Assembly: GCF_030271255.1 (NCBI RefSeq)
Contig: NZ_JASJOM010000017.1
Coordinates: forward strand, 1 to 57,658
From: Peribacillus folii
GTDB lineage: Bacteria > Bacillota > Bacilli > Bacillales > DSM-1321
Length of the DNA: 57,658 bases
Direction of reading: 5' to 3'
A program made the position numbers and the translations under genes. Positions 46,201-54,226 of the stretch are shown here, piece by piece. Each line of letters starts with the position of its first letter. Positions within the stretch are counted from its first letter, which is position 1. The notes beneath the pieces were generated by a model. The model made no database searches, was not told where the DNA came from, and saw nothing but the letters and a program-made list of their open reading frames with translations.

Positions 46201-46367
46201 GATCCCGTTTTTCTCATATTGAGAGTACCGGAAGTTACATTTACATACATGACGCTTGTATCTACATTGGCCTGTTCTGCATGTAATGGAGCTGCAGATA
46301 TTTTTTCTTCGAATGCAACTGTCGACAATACGGCAAAACAGAAAGTTGGTATTATTAATTTCTTCAT
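43278..46367 (-). CDS. Secreted glucosaminidase with nine SH3b repeats
   Basis: A 1029-residue wall hydrolase. Signal peptide about 1-26. Nine bacterial SH3 repeats follow (about 35-720), each with LNMR, [18 protein letters not shown] and GYVSTKYL landmarks and joined by Lys/Pro linkers; repeats 4-7 are nearly identical. Then come a spacer domain and a C-terminal GH73-type glucosaminidase (about 840-1020) with the catalytic Glu in [11 protein letters not shown] and NMYGVGAYD. It should cut N-acetylglucosaminyl bonds in peptidoglycan; SH3b repeats bind the wall. ATG 46367 behind GGGAG. The 380 bp upstream (46368-46750) hold only the promoter regions. Confidence 0.94.
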   Translation of the reverse strand: MKKLIIPTFCFAVLSTVAFEEKISAAPLHAEQANVDTSVMYVNVTSGTLNMRKTGSESASIVAKLTKGTPVTIYSESKGWAKIKANGKEGYVSTKYISAAKPGVLTKSAVTVKTITKYVNVSTGSLNMRKSGSESAAVIAKLTRGTQVTVQSESKGWAKVKANGKEGYVHAAYLAAVKPEQATKSAVINKTATKYVNVSTGSLNMRKSGSESAAVVAKLTRGTQVTVYSESKGWAKVKAAGKEGYVHATYLAATKPEQATKSAISNKTTTKYVTASTLNMRKGGAVSTSIVTSLSKGTKVTVYSEANGWAKIKANGKDGYVSTKYLSAAKPGGDTSAAVSQKTTTKYVTASTLNMRKSGTESSSIVARLAKGTKVTVYSEAKGWAKVKANGKDGYVSTKYVSTAKPVTDSKPAAPEKTTTKYVTSSTLNMRKSGSETSSIVAKLSKGTQVTVYSEAKGWAKVKANGKDGYVSTKYLTATKPVTDSKPTVPEKTTTKYVTASTLNMRKSGSETASIVAKLSKGTQVTVYSEAKGWAKVKANGKDGHVSTKYLTMTKPVTDTKPTVPEKTTAKYVNVSSGTLNMRNKPSESASIIVKLARGVEVEVISESNGWSKIKAYGGEGYVSTQYLSTTKPSTEIEKPEPKPGDEETTFTKYVSVNDGSSLNMRSSASASASIITKLVNNTAVTVYSESDGWSRITANGKTGYVSTKYLSAKAPDAPGNSNDSIIRVDKEYNLTMDKMVQIQMAANAQTDKAYKTYIREDGLTLINSTKGTVKGSGWRVRGGAGPNFWIVGDVSNNQSLTIKSKVKGSDGYYWYEVGYNKTWVNASPEDIEYNLNPNNFINDPVHSYQFVKLSQVTNMNVSEVNDRILSGKGILQGQAATFTQAGEKYGVNEIYLISHALLETGNGTSPLATGVKVNGRTVYNMYGVGAYDGSAVSSGAQYAYNAGWFTPEAAIIGGAEFIAKGYISAGQDTLYKMRWNPTAAEKYGYASHQYATDIGWATKQVKQIYNLYSLLDSYKLTIEIPKYK
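44250..46260. repeat. DNA repeats coding for the SH3b units
   Basis: Nine in-frame direct repeats of about 190-220 bp within the glucosaminidase gene; units near 44640-45560 are the most alike, implying recent unequal crossover. Their regularity creates a long open frame on the other strand. Confidence 0.85.
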
Positions 46368-46688
46368 ATCATTCTCCCTACCAAAGCATTATGTTTTTAA
46401 CATTTATTTAAATATCGGTTAATATCAGCGTAATAATATAGGTATATTTACTTATTCGTTAAAAATATATCATATTTCTTTGGTTCTACAGGGGATTCGC
46501 TTCGGTTTTAATGCATTAGTAACTTTAGAGACATTTGAGTAATTTAATAGTAATATTTGTAATATATTCATATTTTAAGGGTAATCCATGGCTTCATGCT
46601 GGAAATATGATATACTAGAATAATTAAATCCCTTGATTCGTCACATGAATGGAAGAAAAATACGGGATCACTCCTTCGAGCCTCATAT

Positions 46689-46718
46689 TTGACGGGGTAA
46701 GTCCATAAACTATATAAT
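46689..46718 (+). promoter_or_regulatory. Promoter of the riboswitch-kinase transcript
   Basis: TTGACG (46689-46694), 18-bp spacer, TATAAT (46713-46718), about 33 bp before the aptamer. Confidence 0.75.
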
Positions 46719-46750
46719 TACCTTATATATTTCTATAAGAATCCTTCTGT

Positions 46751-46866
46751 TAAGGGGAGTAGCTATACAATAAAGTCGTCAATACAGGATTTTATCCTCG
46801 GCTTTATTGGCAACTGATTCCAGTTGTTTGCAAGACCTTGCCGATTATTTGGTGAGGTCTTTTGAT
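46751..46866 (+). ncRNA. yybP-ykoY manganese riboswitch with terminator
   Basis: The conserved aptamer strings of the yybP-ykoY class are all here: AAGGGGAGTAGC (46752), AAAGTCGTCAATAC (46772), GGCTTTATTGGCAAC, and TTTGCAAGACCTTGCC (46827-46842). The expression platform is the terminator AAGACCT (46832-46838) with AGGTCTT (46855-46861) and T-run. In this class Mn2+ binding closes the aptamer stem, using the 3' ACCTT, and prevents the terminator, so Mn2+ turns expression on. The usual targets are Mn exporters; here the gene encodes a kinase-like protein. Confidence 0.93.
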
Positions 46867-46875
46867 TTTTCAAAG

Positions 46876-46912
46876 GACGGTATGACCAATAATCGGTTAT
46901 ACCGTCTTTTTT
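46876..46912 (+). terminator. Second terminator behind the Mn riboswitch
   Basis: GACGGTAT/ATACCGTC stem extended by G-U and ACC/GGT pairs, followed by six T. Its ACCAATAATCGG segment is complementary, with one bulge, to CCGATTATTTGGT (46841-46853) in the loop of the first terminator, so an antiterminating pairing is possible when the first hairpin is open. Confidence 0.75.
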
Positions 46913-46944
46913 GATTTGAAATTTGCACATTAGAGGTGAATAGT

Positions 46945-47550
46945 ATGCAGAACTATAATGAATTAGCCGCAAGCGTCAAGATTTCCGATGATAAAAAATA
47001 TTCATTGCTTGATGCCGACCCATCCTTAACGCTTATCGGCAAGGGCCGCAGCGCTTATGTATTTCGGATACATTCCACCAATAAAGCGCTGAAGGTGTTT
47101 TTCCCGGACCAAATCCAAACAGCTAAAGTGGAGGCCGACATATACAGGACCGTACAATCCATTGATTATTATCCGGCTCTTTATGCCGCAGGTTTGAATT
47201 ACCTGGTCATCGATCACATCGAGGGCAACACCCTTTTTGAATGTTTGACGTTAGGAATTCCAATAACGGAAGAGAATATCAAGGAAATTGACCATGCTTT
47301 GCAGTTAGCAAGAAGAGAGGGATTGAACCCTTCGGATATCCATTTACGGAATATCTTCATCACCTCCGAAAAAAAGGTGAAGATCATTGATGTAGCAAGG
47401 TTTAAACAGGTTAAATCCTGTAATCAGTGGCACGATTTGAAAAGTGCCTTTCATCTTTTCTATTCAAAATCATTTTTCCCGAAAAAAATTCCTGGTTTCA
47501 TATTGAATTCAATTGCAGCGATTTATAAAAAAGGATTTTTACCCATATAA
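46945..47550 (+). CDS. Protein kinase-like protein, YrzF-like
   Basis: A 201-residue protein with the start of a eukaryotic-type kinase fold: IGKGRSAYVFRI (glycine loop, about 31-42), ALKVF (the ATP-binding Lys), a Glu at EADIYRTV, a hinge-like YLVIDHIEGNTLFECL, and a catalytic-loop-like NPSDIHLRNIFI followed by VKIIDVARF (in place of DFG). The canonical HRD is replaced by PSDIHLRN, like lipopolysaccharide or aminoglycoside kinases. From memory it resembles B. subtilis YrzF. ATG 46945 has AGAGGTG six bases upstream. It lies behind a Mn2+ riboswitch; kinases often use Mn2+, but its role is unknown. Confidence 0.8.
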   Translation: MQNYNELAASVKISDDKKYSLLDADPSLTLIGKGRSAYVFRIHSTNKALKVFFPDQIQTAKVEADIYRTVQSIDYYPALYAAGLNYLVIDHIEGNTLFECLTLGIPITEENIKEIDHALQLARREGLNPSDIHLRNIFITSEKKVKIIDVARFKQVKSCNQWHDLKSAFHLFYSKSFFPKKIPGFILNSIAAIYKKGFLPI

Positions 47551-47583
47551 ATCAATGCCAATACCATCACACGGGAGGCACAT

Positions 47584-48027
47584 ATGAAAAAAATGATCGC
47601 GATCGCTTTTCTAGCAGTCCTTACCTTAAGCGGGTGCTCGCTTTTGGGGGAAGTCAATTCTTCCTTGGAGTATGCAGATAATACGACGGCGTATATGAAT
47701 ACCGTCAAGGAATTTGCCAATGAGCTGCCTGCATCGGCCCAAGATGCCGTCACGAATGCCGAAGCAAGGCAAAGTCTTGAAAAAGATCTGGAGCAGATGC
47801 AAACGGAGATTGAGGAGTTCAATGCAACCGAGCCTCCCGAAATCGCCGAAACCATCCATGAAAAAATCGTCGCTTCCAATCAACAGCTGTCAGATGGCAT
47901 TGAATTATATTTGAATAATATTGAAAAAGGTCAGATTGATCCTAAGGCATTGGAAGAATCAGAAATCATGCAAACCATCGATCAAATCACGAGCTTATCC
48001 GATCAAATTGAAAAAATCGGGAACTAA
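47584..48027 (+). CDS. Small lipoprotein, DUF6376-like
   Basis: A 147-residue lipoprotein: signal IAIAFLAVLTLSGC with lipobox LSGC (Cys 18), then a largely helical mature part (LEYADNTTAYMNTVKEFANE, MQTEIEEFNATEPPEIAE). I believe it belongs to the DUF6376 family of Bacillus lipoproteins (family name from memory). It follows the kinase-like gene by 33 bp on the same strand and may share its Mn-controlled transcript. Confidence 0.75.
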   Translation: MKKMIAIAFLAVLTLSGCSLLGEVNSSLEYADNTTAYMNTVKEFANELPASAQDAVTNAEARQSLEKDLEQMQTEIEEFNATEPPEIAETIHEKIVASNQQLSDGIELYLNNIEKGQIDPKALEESEIMQTIDQITSLSDQIEKIGN

Positions 48028-48052
48028 ACACCTGGAGCTTCGAGGTTACTCA

Positions 48053-48106
48053 TTGACATGAAACCAAATGGTTTTATATAATCAACAAAACGAAACCAAT
48101 TGATTT
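48053..48106 (+). promoter_or_regulatory. Promoter and two operators of the SRPBCC-arsR unit
   Basis: TTGACA (48053-48058), 18-bp spacer, TATAAT (48077-48082). AAACCAAATGGTTT (48061-48074) lies in the spacer and a related palindrome AAACCAATTGATTT (48093-48106) starts 32 bp later, about three helical turns. Probable sites for the ArsR-type regulator of the same operon. Confidence 0.75.
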
Positions 48107-48128
48107 TACATTATAGGGAGTGTTTCAT

Positions 48129-48557
48129 ATGGAAAAGCAACATATGTTGGAAGATGTCAAAAAGACCGTCATTCTTGAAGCGCCCATTCAAAAGGTCTGG
48201 GAGACGGTATCGACTGCCGAAGGGATCGCTTCATGGTTCATGCCTAATGATTTTCAGCCGAAAGTGGGACATGAATTCCATGTACAATCACCTTTTGGTC
48301 CCTCTCCATGCAAGGTATTGGAGATTGATGCGCCCCATCGGCTAGCCTTTTCCTGGGATACTGACGGGTGGATCGTTTCATTCCATTTAAAAGAGCAGGG
48401 TGGCAAAACGGAATTCACCCTTATCCACGGCGGGTGGAAGCAGCCTGAAGCGATTCTTCCGAAAGCGAATGAAAAAAGCTCAGTCGTCCGCGATAGAATG
48501 GCGCATGGATGGGCTCAAATCGTTAATGAAAAACTTAAGAAGGCTGTTGAGGGCTAA
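48129..48557 (+). CDS. SRPBCC (AHSA1/START-like) domain protein
   Basis: A 142-residue helix-grip protein. [20 protein letters not shown] and [15 protein letters not shown] are characteristic of AHSA1-type SRPBCC proteins, which have a deep ligand-binding pocket; the C-terminus [16 protein letters not shown] is also typical. ATG 48129 has GGGAG eight bases upstream. Its stop is directly followed by the ATG of an ArsR gene, a common pairing. Ligand unknown. Confidence 0.9.
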   Translation: MEKQHMLEDVKKTVILEAPIQKVWETVSTAEGIASWFMPNDFQPKVGHEFHVQSPFGPSPCKVLEIDAPHRLAFSWDTDGWIVSFHLKEQGGKTEFTLIHGGWKQPEAILPKANEKSSVVRDRMAHGWAQIVNEKLKKAVEG

Positions 48558-48893
48558 ATGTCTTCTTCCGCAGAAAAATATGATGTATTCCAGGCGGTGG
48601 CCGATCCCACCCGCAGAAAAGTCCTGCAACTGCTTGCTGGAGGGGAATTGCCCATTTCCGCCATCACCTCCCACTTTACGATGAGCCGTACGGCGATTGC
48701 CAAGCACCTTCATATCCTTTCCGAAGCTGACCTGGTAAGCGGACGGAAGGTAGGAAGAGAGAAACGCTTTCGCCTTCAGCCAGAGCCATTAGAGGAGTTG
48801 AAACAGTGGCTTGCATTTTATGACCGCTTCTGGGATAACAAGCTTTCCATCCTTAAGCATGTGGTTGAACATCCGGAAGAAACAAACGATTAA
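48558..48893 (+). CDS. ArsR-family transcriptional regulator
   Basis: A 111-residue winged-helix repressor: VADPTRRKVLQLLAGGELPI and FTMSRTAIAKHLHILSEADL, with beta-wing GREKRFRLQPEPL. No metal-binding cysteine motif, so it belongs to the non-metal group that accompanies SRPBCC proteins. Start codon abuts the preceding stop. It probably controls its own operon through the palindromes at 48061 and 48093. Confidence 0.93.
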   Translation: MSSSAEKYDVFQAVADPTRRKVLQLLAGGELPISAITSHFTMSRTAIAKHLHILSEADLVSGRKVGREKRFRLQPEPLEELKQWLAFYDRFWDNKLSILKHVVEHPEETND

Positions 48894-48900
48894 GCTAAAA

Positions 48901-48946
48901 AGAAGAAAACCCCCGGCAAAGTTGCATCGGGGGTTTTCTTCTTTTT
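48901..48946. terminator. Bidirectional terminator between arsR and yhgE
   Basis: AGAAGAAAACCCCCG/CGGGGGTTTTCTTCT stem, loop of about 15 nt, T-run after it. It serves both convergent genes and overlaps the end of yhgE. Confidence 0.9.
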
Positions 48947-51800
48947 ACGCATCCATTTCAAAGGTGTGTGCTTTACGCTTGCGAATGACCATCGTTAGCA
49001 ATAAGAGCAGGTTAAAGACGATAATGCATCCAGAAAGGAAAAGAATGCTTGATGTCAATGCATCCGCTCCAAGGCTCGTACTCATCGCCTGACGGAAGCC
49101 CATGACCGAATATGTCATTGGAATGAACGGATGAACCGCATTGAAGAATGAATTGGTCAACTCCACAGGGAACATCCCTCCGCTTGCGCCTAACTGCAGG
49201 ACAAGGAAGATCATCGCCAATAAACGGCCTGGATTTCCGAAGCCTACGGCCAGGAAGGTGACGATGAACATGAAGGTTAGCGAGGTCAAGATTGAAACGA
49301 TGATGAATTGCCCCAAGTTCTCGACCTGTAAATCCATTCCCCAGATCATGATCGCGTCCAGCACTAATGCCGAAATCGTCGCTTGAATGAATAGCACGGT
49401 GAATTTACTGAACCACCATGCCACCCCTGATGTAGGTCTTGTTGACGGCATGCCTGTCGGGAAGCCCATGTTGAAGGCAATTGCGCCTACAAACAATCCT
49501 AAAGACAATACATAAGGAGCCAGGGCATGCCCATAATTGGGCACCTTGCTGCTTTTTTGTTCTTTGACCTTCGTTGGTTCAGCAATCATGCTGTAATTAT
49601 CTTCAGATGTTTCTTTACCATTTATTTCTTCTGCACCATCGCTTAATTTTTCCGATAGCTCAGTCGTTCCGTCTTTTAGCGAGGAAATTCCATCCCCCAG
49701 TTTACCCGAACCTTTCGCAAGTGCGGACGAACCTTCGTTGATCTTGCCCGCGCCATCAGCAAGCTGGATGACACCATTGCTTAAAGTCGGCAGATTGCTT
49801 GCCAATTGTTCCGTCCCTTCAACAAGTGCGGATGATCCATTGTTCAAGGCTGCCGAGTTCTCATTCAACTGGTTGGCACCATCGGCCAATTTATTCGCCC
49901 CTTCGCCTACCTTCTGAACACCGAACGTATACTTTTCCAAACCACTTCCAAAGGCCGCTGAGCCAGTTTGAAGCTGGGAGACCCCATCTACCAACTGACC
50001 AGAACCCTCAGTTAGTTTCGAGAGACCATTATTCAACGACGAACCGCCTTGTGCCAGCTGATTGATGCCATTCACCAATTGGGGTGTTCGTTCATTTAGG
50101 CTTTCGGTTGCCTCGGTTAATTGATTGCTGCCATTAAGCGCTTCTGACAGGCCTGTATTTAATTGTGCTGCACCTGGAAGGAATTGATTTTCCAGTGAGT
50201 TACTGATTGCCGTATATCCATTCAACGCTGAAACTGCGTTCGGATTGACTTTATTCACGGCATTGTTTAAAGCTGCCACTTGTTCCGGCAGCTGGCCTAA
50301 ACCATTCAATACCGGCATCACGTTGTTTGTTAATTGAGCCGATAAATCGGAAATGCTGCCTGCAAGGGCCGATGCAATTTCCTTTTGGGACCCTGCTTGG
50401 ATTTGTGCTTCGTTCTGAACGGCCCCCAGTAATTCGGATTGCTGTTCACTTGTCATGGCTTTGTAAGCTTCCGTTCCTTTGACGGCATCGATTGTGCTTT
50501 GCCCGTTGTTCGCAATCGATGATTGAAGCTGCGATAAAGCTGCTTGACTGTTCTCAAGATCTTTCTTGATGCTCGAAACGGTGCCTGATGTGCCGCTTCC
50601 AGCCGGTATCGCTTCTTGCAATTTATTGACGCCGGCTTGGATGCTTGCGAGACCTTGGGTAAGCTGACTTAGCTGTTCCCCGGCAGGCAATTGGCCATCG
50701 AGTTTTTTCAAACCTTCATTCAATGCCTGACTGCCTTCCGACAGCTTGGTGATTCCCTCATTCAGGCTCCTTTGGCCTTCTGCCAGTTTGGGAATGCCTG
50801 TGGATGGATCCGTCAGCTGGCTTGCATTTTGCGATAATAGATTCAAGCCATCGTTCAAACTGGCACTGCCGGTTTGGGCTTGCGATAATCCATCATTCAG
50901 ATTTTGGGCTCCCGGTACCACTTTGGCGAGACCATTCGAAAGCTGGGTGGATCCTTGCCTCAATGCCTCACTTTTGTCCGTCAATTCGCCTGTACCTGAT
51001 GCAAGCTCATTCACACCAGTTTGGAGCTGCCCGACACCATTCGTGTATTTGGCAATTCCTTCGTTCAATTCCGCTGCGCCGCCTTCAAGTTTATTGACGC
51101 CTTCCAAAAACTTGCCAACGCCAATTTGAAGTTTATCCGCCCCATCCTTAAACGTTAATGTACTGGAAGCCAATTTATTCAGATTGTCTGTCACTTCCTT
51201 GTTTCCATCATGAAGTTTTTTTGCACCGTCATCCAATTTCGATGCACCATCCGCTGCGTCACTGAACCCATCACCGATTTCCCCCAATTGCGAGAAAATC
51301 GCTTCCGCATATTCTTTCGTGACACTTTCGGCAATCTCCGTTTTCAAATTATTCGTCGCTTTGGTCCCGACCGTTTCCGAAACGAAACTGCGTCCAGGGT
51401 TCACATCATACGTCAAATTCATTTTCTTGGGATGTTTATCCATAACGGTTGAAGCATTTTTGGAAAAATCCCAAGGAATGGTCACGACCATATAATATGT
51501 ACCATCTTCGAATCCTTTTTTCGCCTTTTCTTCGGAAACGAAATGCCATTCCAGATCGTCGTTGTCCTTTAATCGATCGACAAGCTCATCGCCGACCGTC
51601 AAGGTCTTCCCTTCATATTCCGCCTTCACATCATTATTCACGACGGCTACAGGCAATTTGCCTGTATTGCCGTACGGATTCCAGGCGGAACTGAGGAATA
51701 ATCCGCCATAGATAATCGGTACGAATAGTAAAACGATGGCGACACCCACCAGTTTTTTATTCGTGAGGAAAAGCTTCCATTCTTGTTTAAGCATATTCAA
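48945..51800 (-). CDS. yhgE: YhgE/Pip-type membrane protein
   Basis: A 951-residue protein: one N-terminal membrane segment (LVGVAIVLLFVPIIYGGLFL), an outside domain (LPVAVVNNDVKAEYEGKTLT), about 500 residues of LxxGxxxLxxG heptad-like repeats (LNEGIAKYTNG, LSNGLAK, LNDGLNLL) and a C-terminal block of five or six membrane segments similar to ABC-2 permeases. Longer than B. subtilis YhgE, mostly in the repeats. The family includes the phage infection protein Pip of lactococci. TTG 51800 has AGGTG seven bases upstream and overlaps the stop of the Rrf2 gene. Confidence 0.9.
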   Translation of the reverse strand: MNMLKQEWKLFLTNKKLVGVAIVLLFVPIIYGGLFLSSAWNPYGNTGKLPVAVVNNDVKAEYEGKTLTVGDELVDRLKDNDDLEWHFVSEEKAKKGFEDGTYYMVVTIPWDFSKNASTVMDKHPKKMNLTYDVNPGRSFVSETVGTKATNNLKTEIAESVTKEYAEAIFSQLGEIGDGFSDAADGASKLDDGAKKLHDGNKEVTDNLNKLASSTLTFKDGADKLQIGVGKFLEGVNKLEGGAAELNEGIAKYTNGVGQLQTGVNELASGTGELTDKSEALRQGSTQLSNGLAKVVPGAQNLNDGLSQAQTGSASLNDGLNLLSQNASQLTDPSTGIPKLAEGQRSLNEGITKLSEGSQALNEGLKKLDGQLPAGEQLSQLTQGLASIQAGVNKLQEAIPAGSGTSGTVSSIKKDLENSQAALSQLQSSIANNGQSTIDAVKGTEAYKAMTSEQQSELLGAVQNEAQIQAGSQKEIASALAGSISDLSAQLTNNVMPVLNGLGQLPEQVAALNNAVNKVNPNAVSALNGYTAISNSLENQFLPGAAQLNTGLSEALNGSNQLTEATESLNERTPQLVNGINQLAQGGSSLNNGLSKLTEGSGQLVDGVSQLQTGSAAFGSGLEKYTFGVQKVGEGANKLADGANQLNENSAALNNGSSALVEGTEQLASNLPTLSNGVIQLADGAGKINEGSSALAKGSGKLGDGISSLKDGTTELSEKLSDGAEEINGKETSEDNYSMIAEPTKVKEQKSSKVPNYGHALAPYVLSLGLFVGAIAFNMGFPTGMPSTRPTSGVAWWFSKFTVLFIQATISALVLDAIMIWGMDLQVENLGQFIIVSILTSLTFMFIVTFLAVGFGNPGRLLAMIFLVLQLGASGGMFPVELTNSFFNAVHPFIPMTYSVMGFRQAMSTSLGADALTSSILFLSGCIIVFNLLLLLTMVIRKRKAHTFEMDA

Positions 51801-52303
51801 TTTTTTTCACCTGTCTTTTCGCACGTTAATTCATTCAATGACACCGAGTTCCAATTCAAGATCGGAAGTTCTTTTGCACCGAAGCTTTCCCTTAGCAGGT
51901 CTGCCACCGTTTGACTGGAAAAGAACTCCATGAGAAGTTCATCCGCCTGAGTAAACATCCGGCGCAGGACATCCACTCCCTTTTCCGCGTACTCGCCATC
52001 TTTGAACGCTTTTTCAATAAGTCCTGTATCGGGAAACATCGCGATCGGACCTTCCATCGCTTCAATTATTTCAATATTTTTAATCTCATCTACACTCTTA
52101 GCAAGAGAAAGGCCGCCATTATTACCTGGTACGGAAGTGATGATTTGCTTTACGACCAATTTCCTGATGATCTTTTTCAAATACGAAGGAGATACTTCTA
52201 ACCTTCTGCTAATCTCATTAGACGAAAGCGGCACCCTTTTATCCTGAGTCGAGAGTATGACAATGATGCATATCGCTTGCTCCACCCCTTTTGTTAATTG
52301 CAA
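51797..52303 (-). CDS. Rrf2-family regulator of yhgE
   Basis: A 168-residue winged-helix regulator: VPLSSNEISRRLEVSPSYLK and IITSVPGNNGGLSLAK are typical of Rrf2. The only cysteines are Cys 12 and one near the end, so no iron-sulfur cluster motif is present. TTG 52303 has AGGTG seven bases upstream. It overlaps yhgE by three bases, which makes them one operon, and has a strong palindrome just upstream. Confidence 0.9.
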   Translation of the reverse strand: MQLTKGVEQAICIIVILSTQDKRVPLSSNEISRRLEVSPSYLKKIIRKLVVKQIITSVPGNNGGLSLAKSVDEIKNIEIIEAMEGPIAMFPDTGLIEKAFKDGEYAEKGVDVLRRMFTQADELLMEFFSSQTVADLLRESFGAKELPILNWNSVSLNELTCEKTGEKN

Positions 52304-52337
52304 TTCGTTTCACCTCTCCCTATATAAATGGACATCC

Positions 52338-52356
52338 AATATCCATAATGGATATT
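52338..52356. promoter_or_regulatory. 19-bp palindrome upstream of the Rrf2-yhgE operon
   Basis: AATATCCAT-A-ATGGATATT, perfect apart from the central base, 35 bp before the start codon. A GGACATCC half-site adjoins it (52330-52337). Probable autoregulatory Rrf2 operator. Confidence 0.7.
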
Positions 52357-52445
52357 TCGTATCTATAATTAAACCGCGGATCAGCTCAAAAATCAAGACC
52401 TTTCATAGAAAAATTTTCAAGAATGCGATACTGAGCGAAAACATG

Positions 52446-52480
52446 AAAAAAACCCCCTCATGAAGATATCATGCGGAGGT
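52446..52480 (-). terminator. Thioredoxin-gene terminator
   Basis: CCTC/GAGG and CATGA/TCATG pairing with a short loop, then seven T on the minus strand. Confidence 0.75.
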
Positions 52481-52497
52481 CCCCTTTGCAGTGATGG

Positions 52498-52812
52498 TTA
52501 CAGCTCATTTAAAAATTCGTTGACCGCCTCTGGCGTTTTTGCGTTGGCACTGTGCAGATGTGCAACCTTCTCACCATTTTTAAATACTAAAAGTGATGGA
52601 ATTCCCATGACTGTTTGCTCCTCGGAAATCTCCGGGAATTCGTCTCGGTCGATCGTAAACCACTGCTTGTCTTGATGCTGCTCTGTAATTTCATCAATGA
52701 ACATATCCAAGCGTTTGCAGTCCGGACACCATGTAGTCGTGAAAATCCCGACCGTCAGGCCATCCTGTTTGATTTGTTCGCGGTATTCTTGTTCTGTGCC
52801 AATCGTTTTCAT
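52498..52812 (-). CDS. Thioredoxin-family protein, YtpP-like
   Basis: A 104-residue single-domain thioredoxin-like protein with redox motif WCPDC (about residues 28-32) and cis-Pro MGIPSLLVFKNGE. WCPDC differs from the WCGPC of TrxA and suggests a specialised cytosolic reductant such as B. subtilis YtpP. ATG 52812 behind GGAGGAG. Monocistronic. The 230 bp upstream hold no further gene. Confidence 0.9.
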   Translation of the reverse strand: MKTIGTEQEYREQIKQDGLTVGIFTTTWCPDCKRLDMFIDEITEQHQDKQWFTIDRDEFPEISEEQTVMGIPSLLVFKNGEKVAHLHSANAKTPEAVNEFLNEL

Positions 52813-53046
52813 GAAATCTCCTCCGGGCTTTTCTTATCATTGTATTTTACGCTAAGAGTGAATGCACTCCACGATTACTATATAATTAATTCCTTCGCAG
52901 CACAAACGGATCATCCTGAACCGTTAATTAAGGAGACGAAAATCCAGATTCTGGAGGTTCTGTACTTTGTCCATTTCATTTCATGAAGAACCGATCACCT
53001 TATTTCGTCCTCCTCCCCGATTAATCCGCCCTTCATGGTTGCTGCA

Positions 53047-53373
53047 TCAGTGCTTTACCATTCCAATCACAAAGCCATCGTATCCCTTCATCCCCACCGT
53101 TTGCATGACGGTGGAGTCAATGCGCGGGTCTTCGGATAATTGATCGATAAAGGTACGGATTCCCCTCACATTCGGGTCATCGCTATCTGGGTCGAGCACT
53201 TTTCCATCACGTATCACATTATCTGTGATAATCACGGTCCCCGGCCGGGAAAGTTTTAGCGCCCATTGTAGATACGCGGGATTATTGACCTTGTCAGCAT
53301 CGATGAAAATGAGGTCAAAGCTAGAAGGCCCCTCTTCTTTAAGGTGACGAGGTTGCTTGCCCGCTTTACCCCT
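53047..53373 (-). pseudogene. O-methyltransferase fragment (3' end only)
   Basis: About 108 residues matching the C-terminal half of a class I SAM-dependent O-methyltransferase: SSFDLIFIDADKVNNPAYLQ, PGTVIITDNVIRDGKV, IRTFIDQLSEDPRID and TVGMKGYDGFVIG. The first half, with the SAM-binding glycine motif, is missing. The frame runs on upstream to 53613, but that part is unlike any methyltransferase and is translated from repeat sequence. So the gene has been cut by a recombination or insertion at about 53370. Confidence 0.8.
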
Positions 53374-53605
53374 TTCGGTTAAAATACAGCAGAAACATCG
53401 ATAGCTTTCGAAAAAAAAAGCTGAACCCATTGAGTCCGCCTTTGGAGAAAGTTCATCAAACGAAATAACGTTAATGATCATACACATATGAAACAGCAAA
53501 GTTGATTGGAGCGGGTGTTCGGGACTCCTGCGGGAAGTGCGAGTCACGGTAGACCCCATGAAAAGCCGAGGAGGCCCGCGGAAAGCGAGTGCCTCAACGG
53601 CCACA
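53374..53605. repeat. Dispersed Bacillus-type repeat at the gene break
   Basis: The core GACTCCTGCGGGAAGTGCGA (53523-53542), AGACCCC (53551-53557) and GAGGCCCGCGGAAAGCGAG (53571-53589), preceded by GTTGATTGGAGCGG, is what I recognise from a repeat scattered through Bacillus genomes. The flank towards 53374, including TTCGAAAAAAAAAGCT and CCGCCTTTGGAGAAAG, may belong to the same element. It is exactly where the methyltransferase loses its 5' half. Confidence 0.65.
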
Positions 53606-53619
53606 TTGTACAACTCATA

Positions 53620-54087
53620 TTATTTTACAGTCACAAACCCTTTTAGTAACCGAAAATAATATAGGGCCGCAGCCAGAATCAAAAGCATCCCGCCTGACAA
53701 AAAAATCACTTGATAGATGTCTCCCCCGACTGTCGGTGAATGGAAAAGCACAGCGCTTGAAAACAGGAATAGGGCTCCCAAGCCTGACAGGAATATTGCC
53801 TTTTTTGCCCTGCTGCTTTTAAACAGACGAAATCCAGTCAGCAAGATCATGTACGATGCGGTCAAAGTCATAAGCACTGGAAATAACGGCTTGAATTTAG
53901 CAGCATAAACGAAGTAATCCAAATTGGAAATATCGTCGGCATCGCTCACGTTTCCTGAAAAATGCGTGGAGTATTCCCACTCCCAGCTGTTATCCAGTAT
54001 TTCGCTGCCTTCATACCAGCTGCAAAATGAAAAAAGAATAAAGAAAAGTGCACCCATTATCATTTGTAACATATAGTTATACGCCAA
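53620..54087 (-). CDS. Membrane protein, YjdJ/DUF4306-like
   Basis: A 155-residue protein with about four membrane segments. The first loop carries SWYEGSEILDNSWEWEYSTHF and DISNLDYFVYAAKFKPLFPV, which I associate with the DUF4306 (YjdJ) family from memory. TTG 54087 has GGAGGAG six bases upstream; the ATG at 54093 sits directly on that site. Function unknown. Confidence 0.7.
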   Translation of the reverse strand: MAYNYMLQMIMGALFFILFSFCSWYEGSEILDNSWEWEYSTHFSGNVSDADDISNLDYFVYAAKFKPLFPVLMTLTASYMILLTGFRLFKSSRAKKAIFLSGLGALFLFSSAVLFHSPTVGGDIYQVIFLSGGMLLILAAALYYFRLLKGFVTVK

Positions 54088-54226
54088 ACCCATCTCCTCC
54101 AACTGCCATTATACCAATAATTGGTTCATTTTCATATATCCGGATTCTCCCCATTCAGGCAATATGTAAACAAACATTGCCTCCTGAATATCATAAATGT
54201 AACCACTTTTAAGGAGCGTTAGAGAT

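Noticed and set aside
53374..53613. N-terminal 80 codons of the chimaeric methyltransferase frame as a real domain
   Set aside because: They are translated from the dispersed repeat and match no methyltransferase sequence.
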